64,000 nucleotides of DNA from Neopararhizobium haloflavum (GTDB lineage: Bacteria; Pseudomonadota; Alphaproteobacteria; Rhizobiales; Rhizobiaceae): assembly GCF_002750855.1 (NCBI RefSeq), contig NZ_NWUC01000001.1, positions 434,001-498,000 of the forward strand, written 5' to 3'. The notes under the pieces were generated by a model. That model had not been told where the DNA came from. It searched no databases and was given only the letters and a program-made list of their open reading frames with translations. Shown piece after piece: positions 28,203 through 37,567 of the stretch; the stretch's first letter is position 1, and every line of letters begins with the position of its first letter. The translations under genes and the position numbers were made by a program.

Positions 28203-29852
28203 TCAAGAGCCGCCGCGAATATCGCTCAAGGTGCGCGTCGGCGTGATCGCTTCGGGATCGAGCGTGATTTCGATGATCGCCGGCTTGCCGCTTGCACGCG
28301 CTCGCTCGAATGCCGGCGCGAAGTCCTCGGTCTGCGCCACGCTCTCGCCATGGCCGCCATAGGCACGGGCGAGCGCGGCGAAATCGGGATTGGTGAGGTC
28401 CGTGGCGCTGACGCGGGAGGGATAGTCGCGTTCCTGGTGCATGCGGATCGTGCCGTACATCTGATTGTTGACCACAACAACGATGATGGGAAGGCCGTAT
28501 TTGACGGCCGTCGCGAACTCCTGGCCATGCATCATGAAGCAGCCGTCACCGGCGAAGCAGATGACGTCGCGTTCCGGGAAAAGCTGTTTGGCCGCGACGG
28601 CCGCGGGGAGCCCGTACCCCATCGAGCCGGATGTGGGCGCGGCCTGAGTGGCAAAGCCGCGGAAACGGTGGAAGCGGTGAACCCATGTCGCGTAGTTGCC
28701 GGCCCCGTTGGTGATGATCGCGTCCTCGGCGAGGTTGTCCTCCAGCCACGTCATCACCTGGCCCATCTGGACTTGGCCGGGTCCGGAGGAGGGCGGCTTC
28801 GACCATTGACGATACCCGGCATGAAGACGCGCTGCGCGGTCGGCACCGGCTGGCGGCGGGTTGTGATCACCCTTTGGCAAGGCAGCGCAGAAGGCGTTCG
28901 GGCTGGCGTTGATCGCAAGGTCCGGACGGTAGACCCGTCCGAGTTCGCTGGCATCGGGATGAACGTGAATGAGCGTCTGGCGCGGATAGGGACTTTCCAG
29001 CAGTGTGTAGTTCGATGACGGCATTTCCGACATCCGGCCGCCGACGAGCAGGATCAGGTCGGCGTTCCTGATCTCTTCGGCGAGCGCCGGATTGATGCCG
29101 ATGCCCACATCGCCGGCATAGCAGGGATGGAGATGATCGAAGAGCATCTGGCGGCGGAAAGAGCAGCCAACGGGCAGTTCGTGCCTTTCGGCGAAGCTCG
29201 CGAAGCTGCTGACGGCCTGTTCGCTCCAGCGTGAGCCGCCGAGAATGGCGAAGGGGCGCTTGGCTTCAAGCAGCCGGCGTTCCATTTCCTCCATCTGCGC
29301 CGCGCCCGGATAGGTCTCCACCCTGGTGTATGCTTTCGGCGCCGGCGCGTCGACGCGGTCACGCAGCACGTCCTCGGGAAGCGTCAGGACGACCGGTCCG
29401 GGGCGGCCGGACGTCGCCACCGAAAAGGCGCGCGTGACGAATTCGGGAATGCGCCGCGCGTCGTCGATCTCGCCGACCCACTTGGCGAATTCGGTGAAGG
29501 CGCGGCGGTACTCCACTTCCTGGAAGGCTTCTCGCTCGCGCGCCTCGCGCTGCACCTGGCCGATGAACAGGATCATCGGCGTGGAGTCCTGCCGGGCGAT
29601 GTGGAGCCCGGCCGAAGCATTGGTGGCGCCAGGCCCGCGCGTTACGAAGCAGATGCCTGGCTCGCCGGTCAGCCGGCCCCAGCAGTCCGCCATCATTGCC
29701 GCGCCGCCTTCCTGCCGGCAGACTGTGACGCCGATATCGGCGTCGACCAGAGCATCGAGCACGGCGAGGTAGCTTTCGCCCGGTACGCAGAACAGGCGCT
29801 TCGTTCCGTTCGCCACCAGGGCGTCGACGATCAGTTCTCCGCCAGTTCTCAT
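28203..29852 (-). CDS. Thiamine pyrophosphate-dependent enzyme (acetolactate synthase large-subunit-like)
   Basis: The 549-residue protein has the three-domain architecture of acetolactate synthase/benzoylformate decarboxylase enzymes: N-terminal PYR domain with catalytic-type glutamate (CRQEGGAAMMAD), a central domain, and a C-terminal TPP-binding domain with the GDG...NN motif (GDGCFMMHGQEFATAVKYG, then VVNNQMYGT). No small regulatory subunit or other branched-chain amino acid gene is adjacent, so it is probably a catabolic enzyme rather than housekeeping IlvB. It overlaps an alpha/beta hydrolase gene by four bases; the pair may act on one substrate. Confidence 0.88.
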   Translation of the reverse strand: MRTGGELIVDALVANGTKRLFCVPGESYLAVLDALVDADIGVTVCRQEGGAAMMADCWGRLTGEPGICFVTRGPGATNASAGLHIARQDSTPMILFIGQVQREAREREAFQEVEYRRAFTEFAKWVGEIDDARRIPEFVTRAFSVATSGRPGPVVLTLPEDVLRDRVDAPAPKAYTRVETYPGAAQMEEMERRLLEAKRPFAILGGSRWSEQAVSSFASFAERHELPVGCSFRRQMLFDHLHPCYAGDVGIGINPALAEEIRNADLILLVGGRMSEMPSSNYTLLESPYPRQTLIHVHPDASELGRVYRPDLAINASPNAFCAALPKGDHNPPPAGADRAARLHAGYRQWSKPPSSGPGQVQMGQVMTWLEDNLAEDAIITNGAGNYATWVHRFHRFRGFATQAAPTSGSMGYGLPAAVAAKQLFPERDVICFAGDGCFMMHGQEFATAVKYGLPIIVVVVNNQMYGTIRMHQERDYPSRVSATDLTNPDFAALARAYGGHGESVAQTEDFAPAFERARASGKPAIIEITLDPEAITPTRTLSDIRGGS

Positions 29853-30808
29853 GCTCGATTTCCTCGTGATGTCTGTCCTGGAACCGCCTGGTCAAGCCAG
29901 GTGGCAAAGTCTGCGATCGCGCGCTCGGCGCCAACCTCGTTCAGCGTCTCGTGCCGCATCGCCGGCTCTATCGTCAAGCTCACGTCAGTGAACCCGGCTT
30001 TCCTCAGCCGGGTGGCCAGCCATGCGACGGCCTTTCCGTAGTCCGTGCCGGGGTCTTCGCCGCCACCGCGCAGGTGGATGGGCAGCGCTTTCGGCAAGGC
30101 CTGCCAATTGGCTGGATCGCCGCCGCGATAAACGAGTGCGAAGACGTCGCGCCACATGGAGACGCTGGCGTCGAAGCCGCAGCGCGGATCGGCGATGTAG
30201 GCATCAACGACAGCGGGATCGTGCGACAGCCAATCGAACATCGTGCGGTGGTTGTTCACCGCGTTGCCCCATGCCTCGAACGTCAGGCGCGGTATGATGG
30301 TGCTTGGCACGTCGGAGCCCTTGAAGGCGCGTTCGACCGCGAGAATAGCCTGTGCGGCGCGGCCGGCGATCCCGGCCTTGAAATTGGCGTTCCATATTGC
30401 CAGCGCGGCATAGGCGTCAGGCCGCGAAATCGCCGTGTTGAGCGCGATGAGACCGCCCATGGAATGGCCGAAGAGGATCACTGGCAGGCCGGGGTGGCGG
30501 TCTGCGGCCAATTGCCGGACGAAGAGGACGTCGCTCACCACTTTTTCCAAGCCGCCGCTCTTGGCGAACTGGCCGAGCGGGGCGCCAGGTGCCCGGGTTT
30601 CCCCGTGACCGCGATGATCGTGGGCGAAGACGGCATAACCCTCCTTCGCCATGCGCTCGGAGAATTTGCCATAGCGGCCGGCGTGCTCGGCCAGCCCGTG
30701 GCATATCTGGATAACGGCTCTGCAATCGCCTGCCGGTGGGGCATGATGAACGTTCAACACGGCGCCATCGGGCGCAGCAAACGAGCTGGCTGAAAACGTC
30801 TCTGTCAT
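29849..30808 (-). CDS. Alpha/beta hydrolase (monoacylglycerol lipase-like)
   Basis: This 319-residue protein is a serine hydrolase of the lysophospholipase/monoacylglycerol lipase group: oxyanion region [12 protein letters not shown], the DHRGHGET motif, and nucleophile S116 in FGHSMGG. The catalytic histidine is probably that in MRHETLNE near the C-terminus. The ATG at 30808 is chosen from the conserved N-terminus. Its stop overlaps the start of the TPP enzyme (ATGA), so the two are cotranscribed. Substrate not known. Confidence 0.87.
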   Translation of the reverse strand: MTETFSASSFAAPDGAVLNVHHAPPAGDCRAVIQICHGLAEHAGRYGKFSERMAKEGYAVFAHDHRGHGETRAPGAPLGQFAKSGGLEKVVSDVLFVRQLAADRHPGLPVILFGHSMGGLIALNTAISRPDAYAALAIWNANFKAGIAGRAAQAILAVERAFKGSDVPSTIIPRLTFEAWGNAVNNHRTMFDWLSHDPAVVDAYIADPRCGFDASVSMWRDVFALVYRGGDPANWQALPKALPIHLRGGGEDPGTDYGKAVAWLATRLRKAGFTDVSLTIEPAMRHETLNEVGAERAIADFATWLDQAVPGQTSRGNRA

Positions 30809-30930
30809 CAAATTCCGATGCTGTAAGTGTCCGCAATGGCGATTGCCCCGACTGGCAACATTGCCTACAAGCGGGGCCGACCACACATATCCGGCAAATC
30901 CACACTCGATTTCAAGGAAGATCGCGCGCT

Positions 30931-32580
<1,650 letters not shown>

Positions 32581-32593
32581 GCAAACGCGTGCC

Positions 32594-32628
32594 TATCCTG
32601 GCTGGGGCTCTCCGATCCCGTCAGGATA
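32594..32628. repeat. Inverted repeat between convergent genes
   Basis: TATCCTG (32594-32600) and CAGGATA (32622-32628) flank a 21-base loop in the 58-bp gap between ettA and the convergent secreted-protein gene. It may help end transcription in both directions, but there is no T-run. Confidence 0.3.
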
Positions 32629-32638
32629 TGGCCCGCGG

Positions 32639-33052
32639 CTAACGGTTGCTCTCAATCCTGCAGCAGATATCCGGGATCGATCCTGGGAAATCCGGCTGCG
32701 CCGTGGTTGTCAGGGTGAAATCGAAGAACCGATCGCTCTCGTCCTGGCACTGACCCGGGGTGAAGGCGATCGTGCCTTCGATGCCGTGGCTGGTGGAGAA
32801 GCTCCACGGGTCTTGCGATGTGACCGAGGCGTTGCCTGGAGTCTCGGTTATTTCGTCGCCGCTGAAAGCGTTGATATAGTTCGACGACATGACCGGCTCT
32901 TCGCAGATCAGTTCCACGGCCCAGTTGGGTTCGAAGCCGGGGCAGATCATGCGCGACCCCGCCGGCACGAGATTGTTGCAGGAATAATCGGCGGCATTTG
33001 CGGGGAGGACACAGCCGCTGGCGAGCAGCAAGACGATCGAGAACCGCGTCAT
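32639..33052 (-). CDS. Small secreted cysteine-containing protein, function unknown
   Basis: The 137-residue product has a signal peptide (cleavage after residue 20, LPANA). The mature part of about 117 residues has several cysteines, including a CC pair near the end, suggesting disulfides in the periplasm. The segment GFEPNWAVEL resembles the FxGxEPxW-type motif of uncharacterised secreted COG3650-like proteins; this assignment is tentative. AAGGAG lies seven bases upstream of the ATG at 33052. Convergent with ettA. Confidence 0.75.
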   Translation of the reverse strand: MTRFSIVLLLASGCVLPANAADYSCNNLVPAGSRMICPGFEPNWAVELICEEPVMSSNYINAFSGDEITETPGNASVTSQDPWSFSTSHGIEGTIAFTPGQCQDESDRFFDFTLTTTAQPDFPGSIPDICCRIESNR

Positions 33053-33228
33053 GACGACACTCCTTGGTCGAAGTCGGTCCCAACCCGCCCGGAAACTCTA
33101 CGTCCATATCATCGATCGGTAAAGTTCGCCGGACTTCAACGTCGTGAACGGCTGGCATGATTTTTTCGAACTGGTCATAACCCCAATTCGTGCGGCACAG
33201 TCGCCGGTAAATCGGACAAGGGGGATTG

Positions 33229-33843
33229 ATGAGCCAGACGACATTTCTCGACACCGTCACGGATATTGTGCCCGGCCGCAGGTTGAAGGCAAAGGTCGGC
33301 AGTCTGTTCGCGGCTGTCGGCACTGATTTCATCAGCAGTCGCGTCGACAGGCTCACCTTGACGCTGGCCGGCATCGAAGGGGACTTCCACGCCGGGATCA
33401 GCCGGCGTTCGGGCGGCCGCGAGCCCTGGTATCCGCGCGGAACCGAGATGCGCAACGAGCGCCAGGTCTCGATCGTCTCCTCGGAGGAACTGGCCGGGGT
33501 GGCGCTCGATATGGATATCGACCGGGTGCGCGCGGAATGGATCGGGGCCAATATCGACCTTGTCGGCGTTCCCGCTCTTTCGATGTTGCCGCCACGCACG
33601 CTGTTGTTCTTCGAGAACGGCGTCACGCTCAAGGTCGATGGACAAAATGCCCCGTGCCGTCTCTCCGGCAGCGCCATCGCCGACCAGTATCCCGAGCGCG
33701 ATCACACCACGCTCGCGCTGTCGTTCAAGGACGGGGCCAAGCGCCGTAGGGGCCTTGTCGCATGGGTCGAGAAAGCCGGTACGATCAAGGCCGGGGAGAC
33801 GGTGAAGGTTCAGATCCCGGAGCAATGGGTCTATCGCGGCTGA
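33229..33843 (+). CDS. MOSC domain-containing protein
   Basis: This 204-residue protein is a MOSC (molybdenum cofactor sulfurase C-terminal) protein. The probable cofactor-binding cysteine is in NAPCRLSG near residue 145, and the C-terminal stretch GLVAWVEKAGTIKAGETVKV is family-typical. MOSC proteins bind Moco and handle sulfur or reduce N-hydroxylated compounds. AAGGGGG lies just upstream of the ATG at 33229. No molybdoenzyme gene is adjacent, so its partner is unknown. Confidence 0.88.
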   Translation: MSQTTFLDTVTDIVPGRRLKAKVGSLFAAVGTDFISSRVDRLTLTLAGIEGDFHAGISRRSGGREPWYPRGTEMRNERQVSIVSSEELAGVALDMDIDRVRAEWIGANIDLVGVPALSMLPPRTLLFFENGVTLKVDGQNAPCRLSGSAIADQYPERDHTTLALSFKDGAKRRRGLVAWVEKAGTIKAGETVKVQIPEQWVYRG

Positions 33844-33853
33844 GTGTCACGCC

Positions 33854-33899
33854 TTGACATGCGTCGAAAATGACATAAACATATCTTTATATCATTTTC
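33854..33899 (+). promoter_or_regulatory. Promoter and long palindromic operator of the ArsR-methyltransferase/metF operon
   Basis: A perfect -35 TTGACA (33854-33859) is followed at 16-17 bp by a weak -10 (TAAACAT). A 34-bp inverted repeat (33866-33899), matching at 30 of 34 positions, covers the -10 and runs close to the ATG at 33909. It starts GAAAATGA and ends TCATTTTC. The likely binder is the ArsR-domain protein encoded next, giving autoregulation and control of metF. Confidence 0.65.
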
Positions 33900-33908
33900 G
33901 AGGTCGTC

Positions 33909-34919
33909 ATGTTGGACCATTACAAACTCGGGCTGGACGAACTGGTCGACCTCTTGAAGGCCGCGGGTGAACACACGCGCATGCGCCTTCTTGCTCTTTT
34001 GAGCAGCAGCGACCTGACCGTCACCGATCTGACGGAAATCCTCGGCCAGTCCCAGCCTCGAATCTCGCGCCATCTCAAGCTGCTCGGAGAAGCCGGGCTG
34101 ATCGAGCGCTATCAGGAGGGGGCCTGGGCCTTCTTTCGACTGACCAGTGAAGGCAGCGGCTCCCATCTGGCAAGGCTTCTGATCGATGCGGCATCGCGCA
34201 AGGACCAGATCCTGGCCCGCGATGCAGAGCGCCTGGACGGCGTCAAGCATGCGAGAGCGGAAAGGGCCCAGTCCTATTTCTCGCGCAACGCTGCCTCATG
34301 GGATCAGTTGCGCTCGCTGCATGTCAGCGACGACAAGGTCGAAGGCGCTCTGCTCGATCTCATCGGGCAGACGCCGTTCGACTCCATGCTCGACCTTGGA
34401 ACGGGCACAGGGCGTATCCTGCAGTTGTTCGAGGGGCTCTATCGTCGCGGGATCGGCGTTGACGCGAGCCGCGACATGCTGGCCGTCGCCCGGTCCAATC
34501 TCGATCGCAGCGGGCTCAGCCACGCCTCGGTGCGCCACGGCGACATCTTCAATCTGCCGCTTGATCGCGACAGTTTCGATCTCGTGACGATCCATCAGGT
34601 GCTGCATTATCTCCAGTCGCCGGATGCGGCAATCGCCGAAGCTGCGCGCATGCTGCGTCCCTCCGGCCGGCTCGCCATCGTCGACTTCGCCCCGCACGTG
34701 CTGGATCGTCTTCGCGAGGACCATGCACATATGCGCCTTGGATTCTCTCATGAAACGATCGTCGACGCACTGGAAGCCTGCGGTCTGGACGTCGAGAAGG
34801 TCGTCGACCTCAAGCCGGATGATGCGTCCGGCGAAAAACTCACGGTCACCATCTGGCTCGCACGCGATCCCCGTCTTCTCATCGCCGATGACCAGACGGC
34901 TCAAACAGGATTGGCTTAA
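33909..34919 (+). CDS. ArsR-family regulator fused to a SAM-dependent methyltransferase domain
   Basis: This 336-residue fusion has an N-terminal ArsR winged helix (about residues 10-95; DLTEILGQSQPRISRHLKLLGEAGLIERYQEG) and a C-terminal class I methyltransferase domain (from about 140; motif I LDLGTGTGRIL, then VDASRDML and RHGDIFNLP). No arsenic-binding cysteine motif is visible. It sits 3 bp ahead of metF, so it is probably a methionine-cycle regulator whose methyltransferase domain senses SAM or S-adenosylhomocysteine, as described for SahR-type regulators. Whether it still methylates anything is unknown. Confidence 0.9.
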   Translation: MLDHYKLGLDELVDLLKAAGEHTRMRLLALLSSSDLTVTDLTEILGQSQPRISRHLKLLGEAGLIERYQEGAWAFFRLTSEGSGSHLARLLIDAASRKDQILARDAERLDGVKHARAERAQSYFSRNAASWDQLRSLHVSDDKVEGALLDLIGQTPFDSMLDLGTGTGRILQLFEGLYRRGIGVDASRDMLAVARSNLDRSGLSHASVRHGDIFNLPLDRDSFDLVTIHQVLHYLQSPDAAIAEAARMLRPSGRLAIVDFAPHVLDRLREDHAHMRLGFSHETIVDALEACGLDVEKVVDLKPDDASGEKLTVTIWLARDPRLLIADDQTAQTGLA

Positions 34920-34922
34920 CCC

Positions 34923-35846
34923 ATGTCGCTGCTCAGACGCTCCAGCCCCTCGCTCACGGCCGACCGCATCAACGTCTCTTTCGAATTCTTCCCGCCGAAG
35001 TCGGGAGACATGGAGACGCAACTGTTTGAAAGCGTTTCGCGGCTCGCCCCGTTCAATCCGGATTTTGTATCGGTGACCTACGGCGCCGGCGGCTCGACCA
35101 AGCAGCCGACGCTCAACACCGTGCGGCGCATCCACGAGGAAACAACCCTTTCGACGGCGGCTCATCTGACCTGCGTCGACGCGAGCCGGGATGACGTCGA
35201 CGCCGTGGTGCGGGAATTCTGGTCAGCCGGAGTTCGCCATTTCGTTGCATTGCGCGGCGACCCCTCCGGCGGCATCGGTACACGCTTCAAGCCGCATCAG
35301 GACGGCTATGCCAACGCGGCCGAACTCGTTGCCGGTCTCAAGGCATTCGCCGATTTCGAGATTTCCGTGTCCGCCTATCCCGAAAAGCATCCTGAAAGCC
35401 CGGATTTCATGACCGATATCGACATGCTGAAACGCAAGGTCGACAATGGCGCGACGCGGGCGATCACCCAGTTCTTCTTCGATAACGACAGTTACGAGCG
35501 CTATGTGGAGCGGGTACGCCGCGCCGGCATCTATGTGCCGATCGTCCCGGGCATCCTGCCGATCCATAATTTCAAACAGGTCTCTCGGTTCGCCGGCATG
35601 TGCGGCGCCTCGATCCCTGGCTGGCTCGCCGAGCGCTTCGATGGGTTGGATGACGATCCACAGACCCGGTCTCTCGTCGCCGCCGCCCTTGCCGCCGATC
35701 AGGTGATGGACCTCGTGGAGCGCGGCGTCCACGACTTCCACTTCTACACGATGAACCGGGCCCAACTGGTCTACGCGATCTGCCATCTGCTCGGGCTGCG
35801 GCGCCGGGGTCATGCCGCCGACGAGGCTCAGGTGGCGGCAGCCTGA
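34923..35846 (+). CDS. metF: 5,10-Methylenetetrahydrofolate reductase MetF
   Basis: MetF (307 residues) is an FAD enzyme reducing methylene-THF to methyl-THF, the methyl donor for methionine synthesis. Family features: SFEFFPPKSGDME near the start with the catalytic glutamate, VSVTYGAGGSTK, ALRGDPSGG, YPEKHPES, ITQFFFDND and the C-terminal GVHDFHFYTMNRA. It begins 3 bp after the ArsR-methyltransferase gene and is followed by a terminator hairpin. Confidence 0.97.
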   Translation: MSLLRRSSPSLTADRINVSFEFFPPKSGDMETQLFESVSRLAPFNPDFVSVTYGAGGSTKQPTLNTVRRIHEETTLSTAAHLTCVDASRDDVDAVVREFWSAGVRHFVALRGDPSGGIGTRFKPHQDGYANAAELVAGLKAFADFEISVSAYPEKHPESPDFMTDIDMLKRKVDNGATRAITQFFFDNDSYERYVERVRRAGIYVPIVPGILPIHNFKQVSRFAGMCGASIPGWLAERFDGLDDDPQTRSLVAAALAADQVMDLVERGVHDFHFYTMNRAQLVYAICHLLGLRRRGHAADEAQVAAA

Positions 35847-35886
35847 GCGGTGCCATGGACCTGACCGTCATCAAACCGACAAAGAG

Positions 35887-35916
35887 AAAGGGGATGGTCC
35901 GAAAACCATCCCCTTT
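35887..35916. terminator. Terminator hairpin after metF, possibly bidirectional
   Basis: A 12-base-pair perfect stem, AAAGGGGATGGT with ACCATCCCCTTT, encloses a six-base loop. It lies 40 bp past the metF stop and also 55 bp past the end of the small minus-strand peptide gene. Read on the minus strand it is followed by TCTCTTT, so it could serve both genes. Confidence 0.75.
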
Positions 35917-35970
35917 CCGATTCTTGCTGGGGGTCTTTGTTGTTAAAGTCTACGCCCTTACGGGTGCCAT

Positions 35971-36048
35971 TCAGATGAACAGCATGCTCCCGACGAAGGC
36001 GAACGCTGCACAGATCATGAGAACGTTGAGCTGCTGCGTCAGTCTCAT
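35971..36048 (-). CDS. 25-residue hydrophobic membrane peptide
   Basis: The product is very short: MRLTQQLNVL followed by MICAAFAFVGSMLFI, a basic/polar start and one hydrophobic segment long enough to span or insert in the membrane. The case for translation is the near-ideal Shine-Dalgarno AAGGAGGTGA ending a few bases ahead of the ATG at 36048, the best in the window. A longer frame running on to 36819 overlaps the next gene and is not credible. A TATTAT -10-like box lies upstream and a terminator hairpin downstream, so it looks like a complete single-gene unit. Function unknown. Confidence 0.65.
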   Translation of the reverse strand: MRLTQQLNVLMICAAFAFVGSMLFI

Positions 36049-36063
36049 GGTCACCTCCTTGCA

Positions 36064-36090
36064 GTTAACCTCTTGATAATAGGTGTTAAC
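36064..36090 (-). promoter_or_regulatory. Paired GTTAAC sites flanking the -10 of the small peptide gene
   Basis: Two identical GTTAAC palindromes (36064-36069 and 36085-36090) are 21 bp apart, two helical turns. Between them, on the minus strand, is TATTAT (36081-36076), a good -10. The layout suggests a regulator bound on one face of the helix. The rest of the 285-bp gap to 36333 shows nothing else I recognise; it should also hold the promoter of the decarboxylase gene. Confidence 0.45.
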
Positions 36091-36333
36091 GCGAAAGGCG
36101 GAAAGCAAATTCGTTGTTGCAGTGCGAAAACGATGCGCAAGTTTTGACCCGGACTCACCCCTTAAGAAACTGTTTTGTTTCTCGCTTCGGCCAGCGGCGC
36201 GCGTTGGACGAACAGTGGAAAAATACCCCTTTTGGTGGACGCGGCCATTGCACTCCCGCGGCTGCCTCGCCGGCAAAGGCTTTACCGCGCCGGCCAAGCT
36301 GATAGCGTCGCCAATCCATTCAAGGAGCGTGGA

Positions 36334-37554
36334 ATGCAGCGATTCGCCACTGGTACGGAAGCCGCTCTGGCCCTGAGGCCCGACGCACCGCTCTACTGTT
36401 TCCGTCCGCAGGTGCTTCGTGAGGATGCGCAGCGCTTCATGCGGCTCTTCGCAGGCGAAACGGCTTACGCGGTCAAGACCAATGGCGAGCCCATGGTCCT
36501 GTCGGCGCTGGTCGAGGCCGGCATCGAGACGTTCGATGTCGCCTCGCCAGCCGAATTCGCCGCCGTGCGGGAGGCGAGCGGGACCGCGCGGATGCTCTAC
36601 ATGCATCCCGTCAAGGCACAGTCCGACATCCGGCTCGCCCTTGAGACATACGGTATTCGGATACTCTCGCTCGACCACGAGGACGAAATCGCCAAGCTGC
36701 TGCGCATCGTGCGCGCGCTCGATCTCGACCCGGCTGATTTCACCATATTTGTCCGCCTGCAGACCAAGGGTCACGCGGCATACGAATTGTCCAAGAAATT
36801 CGGCGCAGCGCCAGGCCATGCCGTCGAACTCGTCCAGCGGCTGGACCGCATCGGCTTCAAGGTGGGACTATGCTTCCATGTTGGAAGTCAGATTGCCGAA
36901 TCGGAATCCTATGAGCGTGCGCTCGCCTCGGCCGACTGGATCCGCAACCGGGCCGGGGTGCAACTTGCGGGCCTGGATGTCGGCGGCGGATTTCCCGCCG
37001 AGTATGGGCATGATCCCAACCGCAAGAAGCCGGATGTGCCCTCGCTCGATGTCCTGATGGCCAAGCTCGATGCCAATCTGGACGAATGGGACTTCAAGGG
37101 GTTGCCGCTGGTTGCCGAGCCGGGGCGCGCCATCGTCGCGCGTGCTTTCTCGCTGGTGGTCCGCGTTCTGCTGCGCAAGGGCAGGCGGCTTTACATCAAC
37201 GACGGAATATGGGCATCGCTGTCGGACTCGTGGACCGGCAAGATCACCCTGCCGGCCCGCTTCATCCCGGACCCGGCCCGCAAGAGCCGCAATGGCGATG
37301 CGGACAAGATCGTGCCATTCAAGGTCTGCGGCGCGACCTGCGATTCCGTCGACATTCTGTCTCGGCCGTTCTGGCTGCCCGAGACCGTTGACACCGGCGA
37401 TTGGATCGAGATCGGCCATATCGGCGCGTACTCATTGTCCCTGAGGACGCGCTTCAACGGCTTCTATCCGAACGATTTCGTCGAGGTCACGACCGCATTC
37501 GGCGAGGAAGGCGCGCCGGAAGGCTTCGCCAGCCTCGAAACGATGGCCTCCTGA
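36334..37554 (+). CDS. Fold-III PLP-dependent decarboxylase (ornithine/lysine decarboxylase-like)
   Basis: This 406-residue protein is of the alanine-racemase-fold decarboxylases that include eukaryotic-type ornithine decarboxylase and LysA. The PLP lysine is K48 in AYAVKTN. Other landmarks are the CFHVGSQ motif, the phosphate-binding LDVGGGFP, AEPGRAIVARA and the C-terminal dimer-site CGATCDSVDIL. CDSVD fits ornithine decarboxylases better than LysA (usually CESGD). It probably makes putrescine or cadaverine. AAGGAG lies six bases upstream of the ATG at 36334. Confidence 0.88.
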   Translation: MQRFATGTEAALALRPDAPLYCFRPQVLREDAQRFMRLFAGETAYAVKTNGEPMVLSALVEAGIETFDVASPAEFAAVREASGTARMLYMHPVKAQSDIRLALETYGIRILSLDHEDEIAKLLRIVRALDLDPADFTIFVRLQTKGHAAYELSKKFGAAPGHAVELVQRLDRIGFKVGLCFHVGSQIAESESYERALASADWIRNRAGVQLAGLDVGGGFPAEYGHDPNRKKPDVPSLDVLMAKLDANLDEWDFKGLPLVAEPGRAIVARAFSLVVRVLLRKGRRLYINDGIWASLSDSWTGKITLPARFIPDPARKSRNGDADKIVPFKVCGATCDSVDILSRPFWLPETVDTGDWIEIGHIGAYSLSLRTRFNGFYPNDFVEVTTAFGEEGAPEGFASLETMAS

Positions 37555-37567
37555 AGGCCGCCGCGGC

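Noticed and set aside
28203..29852. Housekeeping acetolactate synthase IlvB
   Set aside because: The fold fits, but there is no ilvH or branched-chain gene adjacent, and its partner is a hydrolase, so a general TPP-enzyme call is safer.
36064..36090. CtrA binding site
   Set aside because: CtrA sites are TTAA-N7-TTAA. The two TTAA cores here are 17 bases apart, so the spacing is wrong.
35971..36819. A 282-residue protein ending in the small peptide sequence
   Set aside because: The long version overlaps the fold-III decarboxylase antisense. The ideal Shine-Dalgarno is at the internal ATG at 36048, so only the 25-residue product is called.
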